Assembly: GCF_029023725.1 (NCBI RefSeq)
Contig: NZ_CP119075.1
Location: forward strand, 3,281,501 to 3,345,500
Length of the DNA stretch: 64,000 nucleotides
DNA from: Synoicihabitans lomoniglobus
GTDB lineage: Bacteria; Verrucomicrobiota; Verrucomicrobiia; Opitutales; Opitutaceae
Reading direction: 5' to 3'
Below, in pieces: positions 1 through 8,092 of the stretch (positions are counted from its first letter, which is position 1; each line of letters opens with the position of its first letter). A model generated the notes under the pieces. That model was given only the letters and a program-made list of their open reading frames with translations. It was not told where the DNA came from and did not search any database. Both the position numbers and the translations under genes were made by a program.

Positions 1-287
1 TGGCGCAACCACTGATCGTGCTCCTCCGCCGATCGGGCCGACGGCTCAAAGAGATTGGGGGCCGAGTGATTGATGCCGGTGGGCAACGGGCAAAAATTGT
101 GCGTCGAACTGATCTTGATCAGCCCCTCCTCCACCGCCTTGAGAATACCCGGCACGAGCACGATTCGCGTGCCATGGCTCAACTCCGCATACTCGAACCC
201 CATCGATTTTATCTCCGCCAGCATCTCGTAACCGTCGGAGTGGCGGAAGGAATTCCAGCAGGAAGATAAAGCTAACGTGGGTTTCAC
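1..287 (-). CDS. Sugar phosphate isomerase/epimerase-like protein, N-terminal part (runs off window)
   Basis: Only the first 95 codons are present, read from 287 down to the left edge. I chose the GTG at 285-287 because the frame stays open from there and gives a conserved-looking start (VKPTLALSSCWNSFRHSDGY), followed by MLAEIKSMGFEYAELSHGT. The alternation of a short strand, a helix and 'GFEYAELSHGT' fits the first beta-alpha unit of the xylose-isomerase-like TIM barrel (AP endonuclease 2 family). That family includes sugar-phosphate isomerases and epimerases. The substrate cannot be told from this fragment. A later ATG at about codon 18 is possible, but it would remove the first strand of the barrel. 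It is on the same strand as rpsU, which lies upstream and is separated from it by a terminator. Confidence 0.6.
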   Translation of the reverse strand, partial: MKPTLALSSCWNSFRHSDGYEMLAEIKSMGFEYAELSHGTRIVLVPGILKAVEEGLIKISSTHNFCPLPTGINHSAPNLFEPSARSAEEHDQWLR

Positions 288-360
288 AAATGATCGGCAG
301 GCGATGGAAAGGCGGAGAAGTTACCGACAACGGCTTGCACTAAAAACGCAAGCGCGCACA

Positions 361-395
361 AAAAACCGCGCCCGGGACGATACGTCCGGCGCGGT
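361..395 (-). terminator. Rho-independent terminator of rpsU
   Basis: Read on the minus strand this is a GC-rich hairpin. The arm ACCGCGCC-GGAC pairs with GTCC-(CG)-GGCGCGGT around a short GTATC loop, and a run of six T follows at once. It lies about 40 bases after the rpsU stop codon, so it most likely ends the rpsU transcript and insulates the next gene. Confidence 0.75.
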
Positions 396-433
396 GAAAC
401 TAGCAGAGCGGACCGCCATGGCGGCTCGCGGAA

Positions 434-631
434 TCAGCTCGCGTGACGGTTGCGCAGCATCTGCGTGAAAGCCATCACCTTGTTCCGGCGACGCTTCTTG
501 GCGCAGGGTTTTTCGAAGTAACGCTTGGCACGAACACCTTTGATGACGTTCTCGCGTTCGAGCTTCTTCTTCAGACGGCGCAGGGCACGGTCAACGGGCT
601 CGCTTTTACGGATTTTGATTTCGATGGACAT
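434..631 (-). CDS. rpsU: 30S ribosomal protein S21
   Basis: A 65-residue, very basic protein starting MSIEIKIRKSEPVDRALRRL and ending in an Arg/Lys-rich tail, as expected for bS21. This small-subunit protein sits near the anti-Shine-Dalgarno end of 16S rRNA and supports initiation. The family core (basic N-terminal strand, 'ALRRLKKKLERENV' helix, 'KRYFEKP' segment, Arg-rich C-terminus) is all visible and the length is normal. The ATG at 629-631 gives the canonical start; an upstream in-frame extension would add an unrelated 38 residues. No clear Shine-Dalgarno sequence precedes it. It is divergent from dnaE across about 160 bases and is followed by a strong terminator. Confidence 0.95.
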   Translation of the reverse strand: MSIEIKIRKSEPVDRALRRLKKKLERENVIKGVRAKRYFEKPCAKKRRRNKVMAFTQMLRNRHAS

Positions 632-788
632 ATCGTCGGACTGATTTGGAAAGGGAAAAAGGATGAGCACGCCAAACCCCGCGCCCGGCGTCAACGGCAT
701 TTTTAACCGGACTTGAGCGACCCAAAAAGCGCCGCTCCGAGCCACTTCTTCCTTCTTACTTAGCCCTTCTTACTTTCACATCAATCCC

Positions 789-3700
789 GTGCCTGCCGAT
801 CCGAGTTTTGCCCACCTTCACGTTCATACCGACTACAGCCTGCTCGACGGCGCCTGCCGGATAGACCGGCTCATGGGTCGGGCCACCGAACTGGGCATGA
901 CGGCTCTCGCCCTCACCGACCACGGTAACCTCTTCGGTGCCATTCAGTTCTACAACGCGGCCAAGAACGCCGGCATCAAGCCCCTCATCGGCTGCGAACT
1001 CTACATGACCACCGGCTCGCGGTTGGAGAAGAAGGGCCGCGCCGAGGACGGAAAAAGCTATTACCACCTCGGTCTCCTCGCCAAAAACCTCACCGGCTAC
1101 CAGAATCTGCTCAAGCTGGTCTCCGACTCCCATCTGCGTGGTTTCTACTACAAACCGCGCACCGATATGGAAACATTGGCCCAATATTCCGAAGGGCTCA
1201 TCGGTTTCACCGGCTGTCTGGCGTCCCTCGTGCCCCAGCATCTTATGCACGATCGCGAACAGGATGCCCGGGAGGCGTGCGCCCGTTTCGTCGACATCTT
1301 CGGCCGCGAAAATTACTTCGTCGAGATCCAGGACCATGGCATTCCGGAGCAAAAGAAGATCATCCCCGGCCTGCTCAAGCTCGGCGAAGAGTTCAATCTC
1401 AAGGTCATCGCCACCAACGACGTTCACTACGTCAACCAGTCCGATTCCGTGCCGCACGATGCCATGCTGTGCATCCAGACAGGATCCAAGATCGCCGACG
1501 AGAACCGCATGCGGTTCACCGGCTCCGAGTTCTATCTCAAATCCCGCGCCGAGATGGAAAAGGTCTTTGGCGAGGTGCCGGAATCCATCATCAACACGCA
1601 AGCGGTCGCCGAGATGTGCGAACTGGCGATTCCCTTCCCCAAGGGTTCGGAACGTTACCCGAAGTATCCGCTGCCTCCGGAAATCGAATCCAAGCAATCC
1701 CCCGGTGAGTTCCTGCACCAACTCTGCGTCGAGGGCCTGAAGGACCGCTACGACGTTGATTTCGACGCGATCGCGGCCGAACCCGAGGTCGCCGCCAAAC
1801 TCGATCTGCTCAACAACCGGCCCGAGGGCGAAAAACCCCAACCGCCCGACTACACCGGGTTGGACTTGCCGCGCGAGCTCATCGTCCGCCTCGGCTACGA
1901 ACTCTCGATTATCAACGTCACCGGGTTCATCGACTACTTCCTCGTCGTCTGGGACTTCATTCACTGGGCCAAGAAAAAGGACATTCCCGTCGGCCCCGGC
2001 CGTGGTTCCGGTGCGGGTTGCCTCGTGGCCTACCTGCTCGAAATCACCAACGTCGACCCGATGCGGTTCGGCCTGCTGTTCGAACGTTTTCTCAATCCCG
2101 AGCGCGTGTCCCCGCCCGACTTCGATATCGACTTCTGCATGCGACGTCGCGTCGAGGTCATCGACTACGTGCGCGAGAAATACGGCAAGGACTGCGTCGC
2201 CAACATCATCACCTACGGCACCCTTGGCGCCAAAATGGTGCTGCGCGACGTGTCCCGCGTAAACGACCTGCCCTTCGCCGAGGCCGATCGCCTGGCCAAG
2301 ATGATCCCCGACGAGCTCAACATCTCCCTGGAGGACGCCATCGAAAAATCGGCCGAGTTGCGCAACGAGATCGACCGCAATCCCGTCGCCAAAAAAATCG
2401 TCGGCGCCGCCCGCGTGCTCGAGGGCATGGTGCGCAACACCGGCAAACACGCCGCCGGTATCATCATCACCGATCAGCCGCTGGAAAACTTCGTGCCGCT
2501 CACGCTTCAGGAAGGCGATGTCACCGTGCAGTTCTCCATGAAGGCCGTCGACAAGCTCGGCCTGCTCAAAATGGATTTCCTCGGGCTCAAAACGCTCACC
2601 GTCATCTCGGATGCGGTCGCCAATGTCCGCCGCACCCACGATCCCAAGTTCTCCATCGAAGAGATCTCGCTCGAAGATCCCACGACCTACGAATTGCTCA
2701 ATGCCGGTAAAACTGTGGGCGTGTTCCAGCTCGAATCGCCGGGCATGCAAAACGCTTCGCGTCAGGTCGGCATCTCCACCGTCGATGACATCAACGCGAT
2801 TTCCGCGCTCTACCGTCCGGGTCCGATGCAGTATATCCCCGCCTACGCCCGGGGTAAAAACGACCCGAGCTCCATCAGTTACCCGCACGCGCTCCTCGAG
2901 CCCGTGTTGAAGGAAACGTTCGGCATCATCGTCTACCAGGAACAGGTGATGGAGTGCGCCCGCGTCATCGCCGGTTACAGTCTCGGTGGTGCCGACATGC
3001 TCCGCCGGGCCATGGGTAAGAAGGACGCCGAGGCCATGGCTCGGGAACGCGAAAAATTCATCGCGGGAGCCAAAACCAAACACGACATCTCGGCCAACAA
3101 GGCCAACGAGATCTTCGACATCCTCAACAAGTTCGCCGAATACGGCTTCAACAAGTCGCACTCGGCGGCCTACGCCATCGTCGCCTACCAAACCGCGTAT
3201 TTGAAAGCCAACTACCCGGTGGAATTCATGGCCGCCGTGCTCACGGCCGATCTGGGCAATGCCGAAAAGGTTTCCCACTTCATCGACGAAACCCTTGCCA
3301 TGGGCATCGAGGTGCAGGGCCCCGACGTGAACGAATCACGCGAGAACTTCGCCCCCGTCGCGGGCGGCGGCAAAATCCGCTTCGGCCTCGCCGGGATCAA
3401 GGGCGTCGGCGAAGCCGCCTCGCTCAAGATCATCGAAGAACGTGAAACCAACGGTCCCTTCGAAGACTTCGATGACTTCATCACCCGCGTCGACAGCAAG
3501 GCCGCCAACAAGCGCGTGCTCGAACACCTCGTCAAAACGGGCGCGTTCGACTTCGCCGGCGAACCCCGCAAGAGCATTTACGAACGCATCGATGGCGCCA
3601 TGGCCAACGCCGTCGCTCAAGCCCGCGACCGCGCCGCCGGCCAAAACAACTTCCTCGACATGCTGGCCGAACCCGAGCCCGCCCCGCGCGCCGCGGCCGT

Positions 3701-4430
3701 CAAATCGAAGCGCTATTCGCCGGATGAAGTGGGAGATTTCTCGTCGGCGGAAAAATTGGCCTTCGAAAAAGAGCTGCTTGGATTCTACGTGTCCGGTCAC
3801 CCGATGAACACCTATGTCGGTCTCGCCGACGCCCTCGACACCTTCGACATCGACGAACTGCTCGACCAGGACGACCGCACCAACTTCCGCATCTGTGGCA
3901 TCGCCGGTGGCCTCCAAAAGAAATTGGCCAAAAAGGACAACCGCCCGTGGGTCGCGTTCACCCTCGCGACCAAAAAGGCCTCCGTCGCCCTCAACATGTT
4001 TGCCGACGCCTACGAGGAATACGGCGAAGTTCTCGGCGAAAATGTGCCCGTGGTCATCCTGGGCTCGATCATGGTCCGCGACGACGGAGCCCGCGTGAAC
4101 GTCAAGGAAGCCTACCCCCTCGCCAACTACGTCGCCGCCAACGTGAAACGCGTGACCTGGCTCCTGCACCCTGACCACCGGGACAACGCCGATTTCATGG
4201 AACAGCTGCGCCCCATTTTGGATGCCCAGTCCGGTTCGACCAATACCAGCTTTGGCTTCCTCGGCGAAGACCGCGCGATTGCCGTGGCTGACGTTTCCAC
4301 CGCCCTCAGCTGGAAACTCAGCGGCGAGATATTCCAAATCCTACGCCAACACCCCGCCGTCGCCGGCGTGCAGATCGAAACCTCCCCCCTCGAAGTCAAA
4401 GAGACCCGACGCTGGGGTAAACGCCGCTAA
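789..4430 (+). CDS. dnaE: DNA polymerase III alpha subunit
   Basis: Catalytic subunit of the replicative polymerase, 1213 residues (E. coli DnaE has 1160). The N-terminal PHP domain opens with FAHLHVHTDYSLLDGA and has the LTDHGNLFGA motif. The polymerase active site is visible as GPGRGSGAGC (near residue 405) and PDFDIDF (near residue 443), which carries two of the three catalytic aspartates. Later come FQLES, the RPGPM motif and the KSHSAAYA segment of the fingers, then a C-terminal OB-fold region (around residues 1010-1090). I start it at the GTG at 789; no ATG gives the PHP motif so directly. No intein or frameshift is seen. The C-terminal tail ends in a basic RRWGKRR. Confidence 0.97.
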   Translation: MPADPSFAHLHVHTDYSLLDGACRIDRLMGRATELGMTALALTDHGNLFGAIQFYNAAKNAGIKPLIGCELYMTTGSRLEKKGRAEDGKSYYHLGLLAKNLTGYQNLLKLVSDSHLRGFYYKPRTDMETLAQYSEGLIGFTGCLASLVPQHLMHDREQDAREACARFVDIFGRENYFVEIQDHGIPEQKKIIPGLLKLGEEFNLKVIATNDVHYVNQSDSVPHDAMLCIQTGSKIADENRMRFTGSEFYLKSRAEMEKVFGEVPESIINTQAVAEMCELAIPFPKGSERYPKYPLPPEIESKQSPGEFLHQLCVEGLKDRYDVDFDAIAAEPEVAAKLDLLNNRPEGEKPQPPDYTGLDLPRELIVRLGYELSIINVTGFIDYFLVVWDFIHWAKKKDIPVGPGRGSGAGCLVAYLLEITNVDPMRFGLLFERFLNPERVSPPDFDIDFCMRRRVEVIDYVREKYGKDCVANIITYGTLGAKMVLRDVSRVNDLPFAEADRLAKMIPDELNISLEDAIEKSAELRNEIDRNPVAKKIVGAARVLEGMVRNTGKHAAGIIITDQPLENFVPLTLQEGDVTVQFSMKAVDKLGLLKMDFLGLKTLTVISDAVANVRRTHDPKFSIEEISLEDPTTYELLNAGKTVGVFQLESPGMQNASRQVGISTVDDINAISALYRPGPMQYIPAYARGKNDPSSISYPHALLEPVLKETFGIIVYQEQVMECARVIAGYSLGGADMLRRAMGKKDAEAMAREREKFIAGAKTKHDISANKANEIFDILNKFAEYGFNKSHSAAYAIVAYQTAYLKANYPVEFMAAVLTADLGNAEKVSHFIDETLAMGIEVQGPDVNESRENFAPVAGGGKIRFGLAGIKGVGEAASLKIIEERETNGPFEDFDDFITRVDSKAANKRVLEHLVKTGAFDFAGEPRKSIYERIDGAMANAVAQARDRAAGQNNFLDMLAEPEPAPRAAAVKSKRYSPDEVGDFSSAEKLAFEKELLGFYVSGHPMNTYVGLADALDTFDIDELLDQDDRTNFRICGIAGGLQKKLAKKDNRPWVAFTLATKKASVALNMFADAYEEYGEVLGENVPVVILGSIMVRDDGARVNVKEAYPLANYVAANVKRVTWLLHPDHRDNADFMEQLRPILDAQSGSTNTSFGFLGEDRAIAVADVSTALSWKLSGEIFQILRQHPAVAGVQIETSPLEVKETRRWGKRR

Positions 4431-4546
4431 GGAGTGTCTTAGTCCGCCGCCCTCTTTTCCAGAATCAGGGGCCGTTCTTACTCAGTATAAACGCACTGAA
4501 ATATCATAGAGGTTGACGACTAGGGTATTTACCCCATTTTAGAGGG

Positions 4547-4849
4547 ATGTCATTACCTGCTTTCGCCCCTCAAGCCCCTTCCAAGCACGTCACTCGCCCC
4601 CGCTCGAACGATCTTCAGTCCATTAAATGCGATGAAAGCATCGAGCACTATGATGGCCGCGACGCTGGCTCACGCTCATCTGGAGCCCACCCCCGTGCGG
4701 CCCTGCGCAACTTCATCGCCCAAGTTCGCCACGAAGAGTCGCAGAATCGAGCCTTGGCAAAGTCACGCCAAGCCAAGCCGGACCTGAAAAAACGCTTCAA
4801 AAACCGTCTCCGTAAGATCGCCGCATTTTACGTCACCCGAGCGAGTTAA
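4547..4849 (+). CDS. Small basic hypothetical protein
   Basis: A 100-residue open frame starting at an ATG directly preceded by AGAGGG, which is rather close for a ribosome binding site. The first half is low-complexity and polar. The second half (RAALRNFIAQVRHEESQNRA, then a Lys/Arg-rich stretch and RLRKIAAFYV) looks like one or two amphipathic basic helices. No family is recognised. It lies between dnaE and the first signalling cassette, in the same orientation. A TTGACG box at 4513-4518 could be a -35 element, but no good -10 accompanies it. It could be a small nucleic-acid-binding protein or a chance frame. Confidence 0.4.
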   Translation: MSLPAFAPQAPSKHVTRPRSNDLQSIKCDESIEHYDGRDAGSRSSGAHPRAALRNFIAQVRHEESQNRALAKSRQAKPDLKKRFKNRLRKIAAFYVTRAS

Positions 4850-5177
4850 TCACTCGCCGGCCTCGGGCAGCTGATATGGGAATGCCGCGCGGGACTCCCA
4901 CCGGGCGTCCGCGTCTCCGACCATGGGCAACTCGTCCCGACGACAGCTCCAATAGGTGCCTTCGTCTCCCCCCCCCGCAAAGGTTCCCTAAAGCACGATG
5001 AAGAAGTGCCGACAAGTAGGGTGAATGCACGGCCATCCTCACCACTCATGGTCCACCCGGCACCAAAGCCGTCCGCATCCGACCGCCGACACGACCGCAC
5101 CACTTTTCTTCCCTCGCCGACCCGCCAAACCAGCTCCCTCCCATGACCGACTTCGCCTCATCAACCCCGATCGTCGG
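4850..5177. other. GC-rich intergenic leader upstream of the first cassette
   Basis: A 328-base stretch with no convincing gene. It holds several GC-rich inverted segments, for example CGCGGGAC with GTCCGCG around 4889-4915, and a run of nine C near 4968-4976. A GGGAAT followed by a GC-rich stem lies at 4878-4883. This loosely recalls the core of cobalamin riboswitches, but the diagnostic GCAACTGT/GCCACTG boxes are absent and I do not call it one. It probably carries the promoter and 5' leader of the TonB-receptor-like gene at 5178. Confidence 0.35.
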
Positions 5178-7328
5178 ATGACATCCGTCGAATTGAATTC
5201 TTCGGTCCGGTCTCTGCAGCCTTCGCGCAACGCGCGGCGTTCAGCTCGAGTAAAGCCACCAACCTCCAACCTCTGCGATAGCACGGCTCGCTGCCATCGA
5301 TTCCGTTTCGGACGGCTTTGGGCTCGTTGTTCATTGGCACTGGCGACGGCCATCGGCACCGCGCAATTGACGGCGCAGGATCCCGCGGCGGATGCATTCG
5401 ATTTCGCCAAGCTCAGCTTGGAAGAGCTGCTGGGGTTGCACATCAACAGCGTCTCGCGTCGCCCCGAAAGAGTATTTGATGCCGCCGCCGCCGTCCACGT
5501 GGTGACGTCCGAAGACATCGAACGCATTGTCGCGTTCGACCTGCCCGAAGCCCTCCGCCTGGCCCCCGGTATTCAAGTCGCCCAAATCGATGCGAGCAAT
5601 TACGCGGTGACCGCCCGCGGTTTCAATGACGTCTATGCCAACAAGCTGCTGATGATGACGGACGGCCGCACCCTGTATACCAAACTGTTTTCCGGCACGC
5701 TCTGGAATCATGCTCCCGTTTTCATGCCCGACATCGACCGCATTGAGGTGGTCCGGGGCCCGGGCGCGACCCTGTGGGGCGCAAACGCCGTCAACGGCGT
5801 GATCAACGCGGTAACGAAAGACGCCCACGACACGTTGGGCGGACTCTTCTCCGTCGCCATCGGCGACAACCTGAAGGCGGCGGCCAACGTCCGCTACGGT
5901 TGGATCACGTCCGAACACAGTGCGACTCGCGTCTACGCCAGCTACCTTGAGGCGGGAAATCTCGGCGCCGTGGACGACGACGACATCGGGGGATGGGACC
6001 GTAAGTTCGTGGGGGCGCGCCACGACTGGCACGGTGAAAACGGCCGGTCGCTCATGATCACGGCCGAGGCTCGCGAACTCAACTCTTCCAATATCATCTC
6101 CCGCCTTTCCGTGCTGCCTCCCTACGAGGTTCCGATTCGCAATGATGTTTCAACCGAAGCCGCCCTGCTCCTCGGTCGCTGGACCCAGTCGCTGGGCTCC
6201 ACCGGGGAATGGAGCACCCAAGCCTACATCGAGCGCGTCATACACGAGCAGGGACTGGTTGCCACCGCGTTCACCGTCATGGACATCGACTCGCAATACC
6301 AATTCGAGACCAACTCCGACGATGAGTGGGTATTCGGATTCAACGCCCATCGCGAATCCGACAACGTGAAATCGACGAACGAGTATGTCTTTTCACCCGC
6401 CATCGAATCCACGGATTTGGTCAGCGCATTTGCCCAATTTTCCCATCATTTCGGCGACGAATTCAAACTCACCCTCGGGTCCAAGTTCGAGCACCACAGC
6501 TACACCGACTGGGAGATTCAGCCGGGAGTGCGCTGGGCCTGGACCCCCACCACCGAGCAAACCATCTGGGGATCGGTCGCCCGCGCCGCCCGCACGCCCT
6601 CCCGGGCCGAGCGCGGCAGCAGTCTCTCGGCGGCCATCATCCCGCCGAACCCTCGGTCCCCCCTGCCCACCAAGGCGTTGCTCAGCGGAAACGCAGACTT
6701 TGAATCCGAATACCTCACCGCCTACGAGCTGGGTTACCGGATGCAGGTCACGCCGGAATTTTCGGTGGATCTGGCCCTCTTCGTAAACGACTACACCGGA
6801 CTGCGTAACACCAAGGCTCCGATCGTTTATCCGGTTTTCACCCCGATCCCGCACATTGTCGCCGACGCGCAGGTCGCCAACGGCGTGAGCGGCACGACCC
6901 ACGGCGGCGAAATCAACATCCGCTGGACTCCCTCCGACCAGCTCACCTTCGACGCTTCCTATTCCGCCATCGAATTTGATCTCGAGGACGCCATGGCGCC
7001 CGGAGTGCACACCGCTTCGATCGCGATTCATCAGGACTATACACCGTCCTACGAAACGAAGCTGCGGGGGGCGTGGCGGGTGACACCGTCCCTCACCTTC
7101 GACGCGTTCCTGAGCAATCGCGGAGGCATGCCCATCGCTTCGATTCCCGCCTATACCAACCTCGAACTGAGGTTGGCCTGGTCTCCGCGCATCGGACAGC
7201 GTTGGGAAATCGTGGGGCAAAACCTCCTCGATCCGCACCACGCGGAGTTCCCCTTCAGCAGCACCTTCGGCGGCGAGGTTCGGGAAATTGATCGTGCCGT
7301 TTTCCTGAAATTCACCAGTCGGTTCTGA
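5178..7328 (+). CDS. TonB-dependent receptor-like outer-membrane protein, cassette 1
   Basis: A 716-residue outer-membrane beta-barrel with plug domain. An Arg-rich N-terminus and a hydrophobic stretch (CSLALATAIGTAQLTA) form the export signal. The mature protein then has the short motif 'FAKLSLEELLGLHINSVSRR' and a plug that contains VHVVTSEDIERI, ALRLAPGIQVAQI, RGFND, VVRGPGATLWGANAVNGVIN. The barrel ends in an aromatic residue (FLKFTSRF), as usual for barrel assembly. There is no obvious TonB box and no N-terminal STN signalling domain. The ATG at 5178 leaves a signal-like N-terminus; an upstream in-frame frame adds 51 unlikely residues. It heads a cassette with a YfiR-like protein and two kinases, so I infer a sensory role rather than pure import. 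Its paralogue is at 12211. Confidence 0.85.
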   Translation: MTSVELNSSVRSLQPSRNARRSARVKPPTSNLCDSTARCHRFRFGRLWARCSLALATAIGTAQLTAQDPAADAFDFAKLSLEELLGLHINSVSRRPERVFDAAAAVHVVTSEDIERIVAFDLPEALRLAPGIQVAQIDASNYAVTARGFNDVYANKLLMMTDGRTLYTKLFSGTLWNHAPVFMPDIDRIEVVRGPGATLWGANAVNGVINAVTKDAHDTLGGLFSVAIGDNLKAAANVRYGWITSEHSATRVYASYLEAGNLGAVDDDDIGGWDRKFVGARHDWHGENGRSLMITAEARELNSSNIISRLSVLPPYEVPIRNDVSTEAALLLGRWTQSLGSTGEWSTQAYIERVIHEQGLVATAFTVMDIDSQYQFETNSDDEWVFGFNAHRESDNVKSTNEYVFSPAIESTDLVSAFAQFSHHFGDEFKLTLGSKFEHHSYTDWEIQPGVRWAWTPTTEQTIWGSVARAARTPSRAERGSSLSAAIIPPNPRSPLPTKALLSGNADFESEYLTAYELGYRMQVTPEFSVDLALFVNDYTGLRNTKAPIVYPVFTPIPHIVADAQVANGVSGTTHGGEINIRWTPSDQLTFDASYSAIEFDLEDAMAPGVHTASIAIHQDYTPSYETKLRGAWRVTPSLTFDAFLSNRGGMPIASIPAYTNLELRLAWSPRIGQRWEIVGQNLLDPHHAEFPFSSTFGGEVREIDRAVFLKFTSRF

Positions 7329-7510
7329 CGGATAATACGGATGCCACACGGGGTTCCCAACACGAACGCGATCAGATCCGGACACGTGGTCGCAAGTAGC
7401 CGCCGCCACCGGTTGAAATCGGTCCGGGACGGTTTGGCGGCAGCGACATGCGCGGCAACCCCCGCGACGTATTCCCGCGTGAACCGGTCAGGCCCGGCGT
7501 GAGAAAGCCC

Positions 7511-8092
7511 ATGCCGAATTTTCCGAGATTCCGGCCCCGACTCGCGTATCCGTTTCGACGTTACGGCCGGGCGCTGGCGATCTTCACCCTCCTGAGCGCG
7601 GGCATCTCATCGAGCAACCCCGGTTTCGCGCAGTCGGTGGAATACCGCGTCAAAGCCGCGTTTATCTTCAATTTCGCCCGCTTTGTCGAATGGCCGCCTT
7701 CGGCCTCGAATCAGCACACCCCCATTGACCTCGCCATCTGGGCCCCCGACGAACCCTACGAGGTGATCGCCGCCGCCCTCGCCGACAAGGTGGTGGGAAA
7801 ACGAAAAGTGCGGGTCGGGCGTTTCAATCCGGACGGCCCGATGCCCCACATCCTGTTCGTCCACGACGCCCAGGAGCCCATCCCGCAAGGTTTGCAACGG
7901 CGATTGGTCGCCGCCCATGTGCTGGTGGTCGGTCAATCGACGGATTTCGCCGCGAAATACGGGATCATCGGTCTCGTTCCCCGGGGTGATTCGCTTCGCT
8001 TTCAAATCAATCTCCATGCGGCCGAACGCTCCGGTCTGCGTCTCAGCGGGCAACTCGCCCGGCTGGCGGAAATCGTGAAGGACCAACCATGA
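7511..8092 (+). CDS. YfiR family (DUF4154) periplasmic protein, cassette 1
   Basis: About 193 residues. A basic N-terminus and hydrophobic segment (ALAIFTLLSAGISSSNPGFAQ) form a signal peptide. The mature protein starts with the family hallmark VEYRVKAAFIFNFARFVEWP. Later come HILFVHDAQ, VLVVGQSTDFA, and the closing GDSLRFQINLHAAERSGLRLS, all in the YfiR/DUF4154 order. In Pseudomonas, YfiR is a periplasmic inhibitor of the diguanylate cyclase YfiN. Here its last codons overlap the start of a YfiN-input-like kinase (ATGA, 8089-8092), so that kinase is its likely target. I chose the ATG at 7511, preceded by GAGAAAG; an upstream in-frame ATG at 7448 is possible. Confidence 0.85.
   Translation: MPNFPRFRPRLAYPFRRYGRALAIFTLLSAGISSSNPGFAQSVEYRVKAAFIFNFARFVEWPPSASNQHTPIDLAIWAPDEPYEVIAAALADKVVGKRKVRVGRFNPDGPMPHILFVHDAQEPIPQGLQRRLVAAHVLVVGQSTDFAAKYGIIGLVPRGDSLRFQINLHAAERSGLRLSGQLARLAEIVKDQP

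Noticed and set aside
756-3278. A long open frame opposite dnaE (840 codons)
   Set aside because: It mirrors the codon pattern of dnaE on the other strand, has low-complexity Gly/Val/Asp/Phe-rich translation and no domain. Long antisense frames are common in high-GC genes.
4547-4849. A leaderless gene from the TTGACG box at 4513
   Set aside because: With normal spacing the -10 would be ATTTTA, a poor match, so no promoter is called.
4850-5177. Cobalamin riboswitch upstream of the first receptor-like gene
   Set aside because: Only a GGGAAT box and GC stems fit. The GCAACTGT/GCCACTG and terminal AGACC-type boxes are missing, so I list it only as a weak lead.
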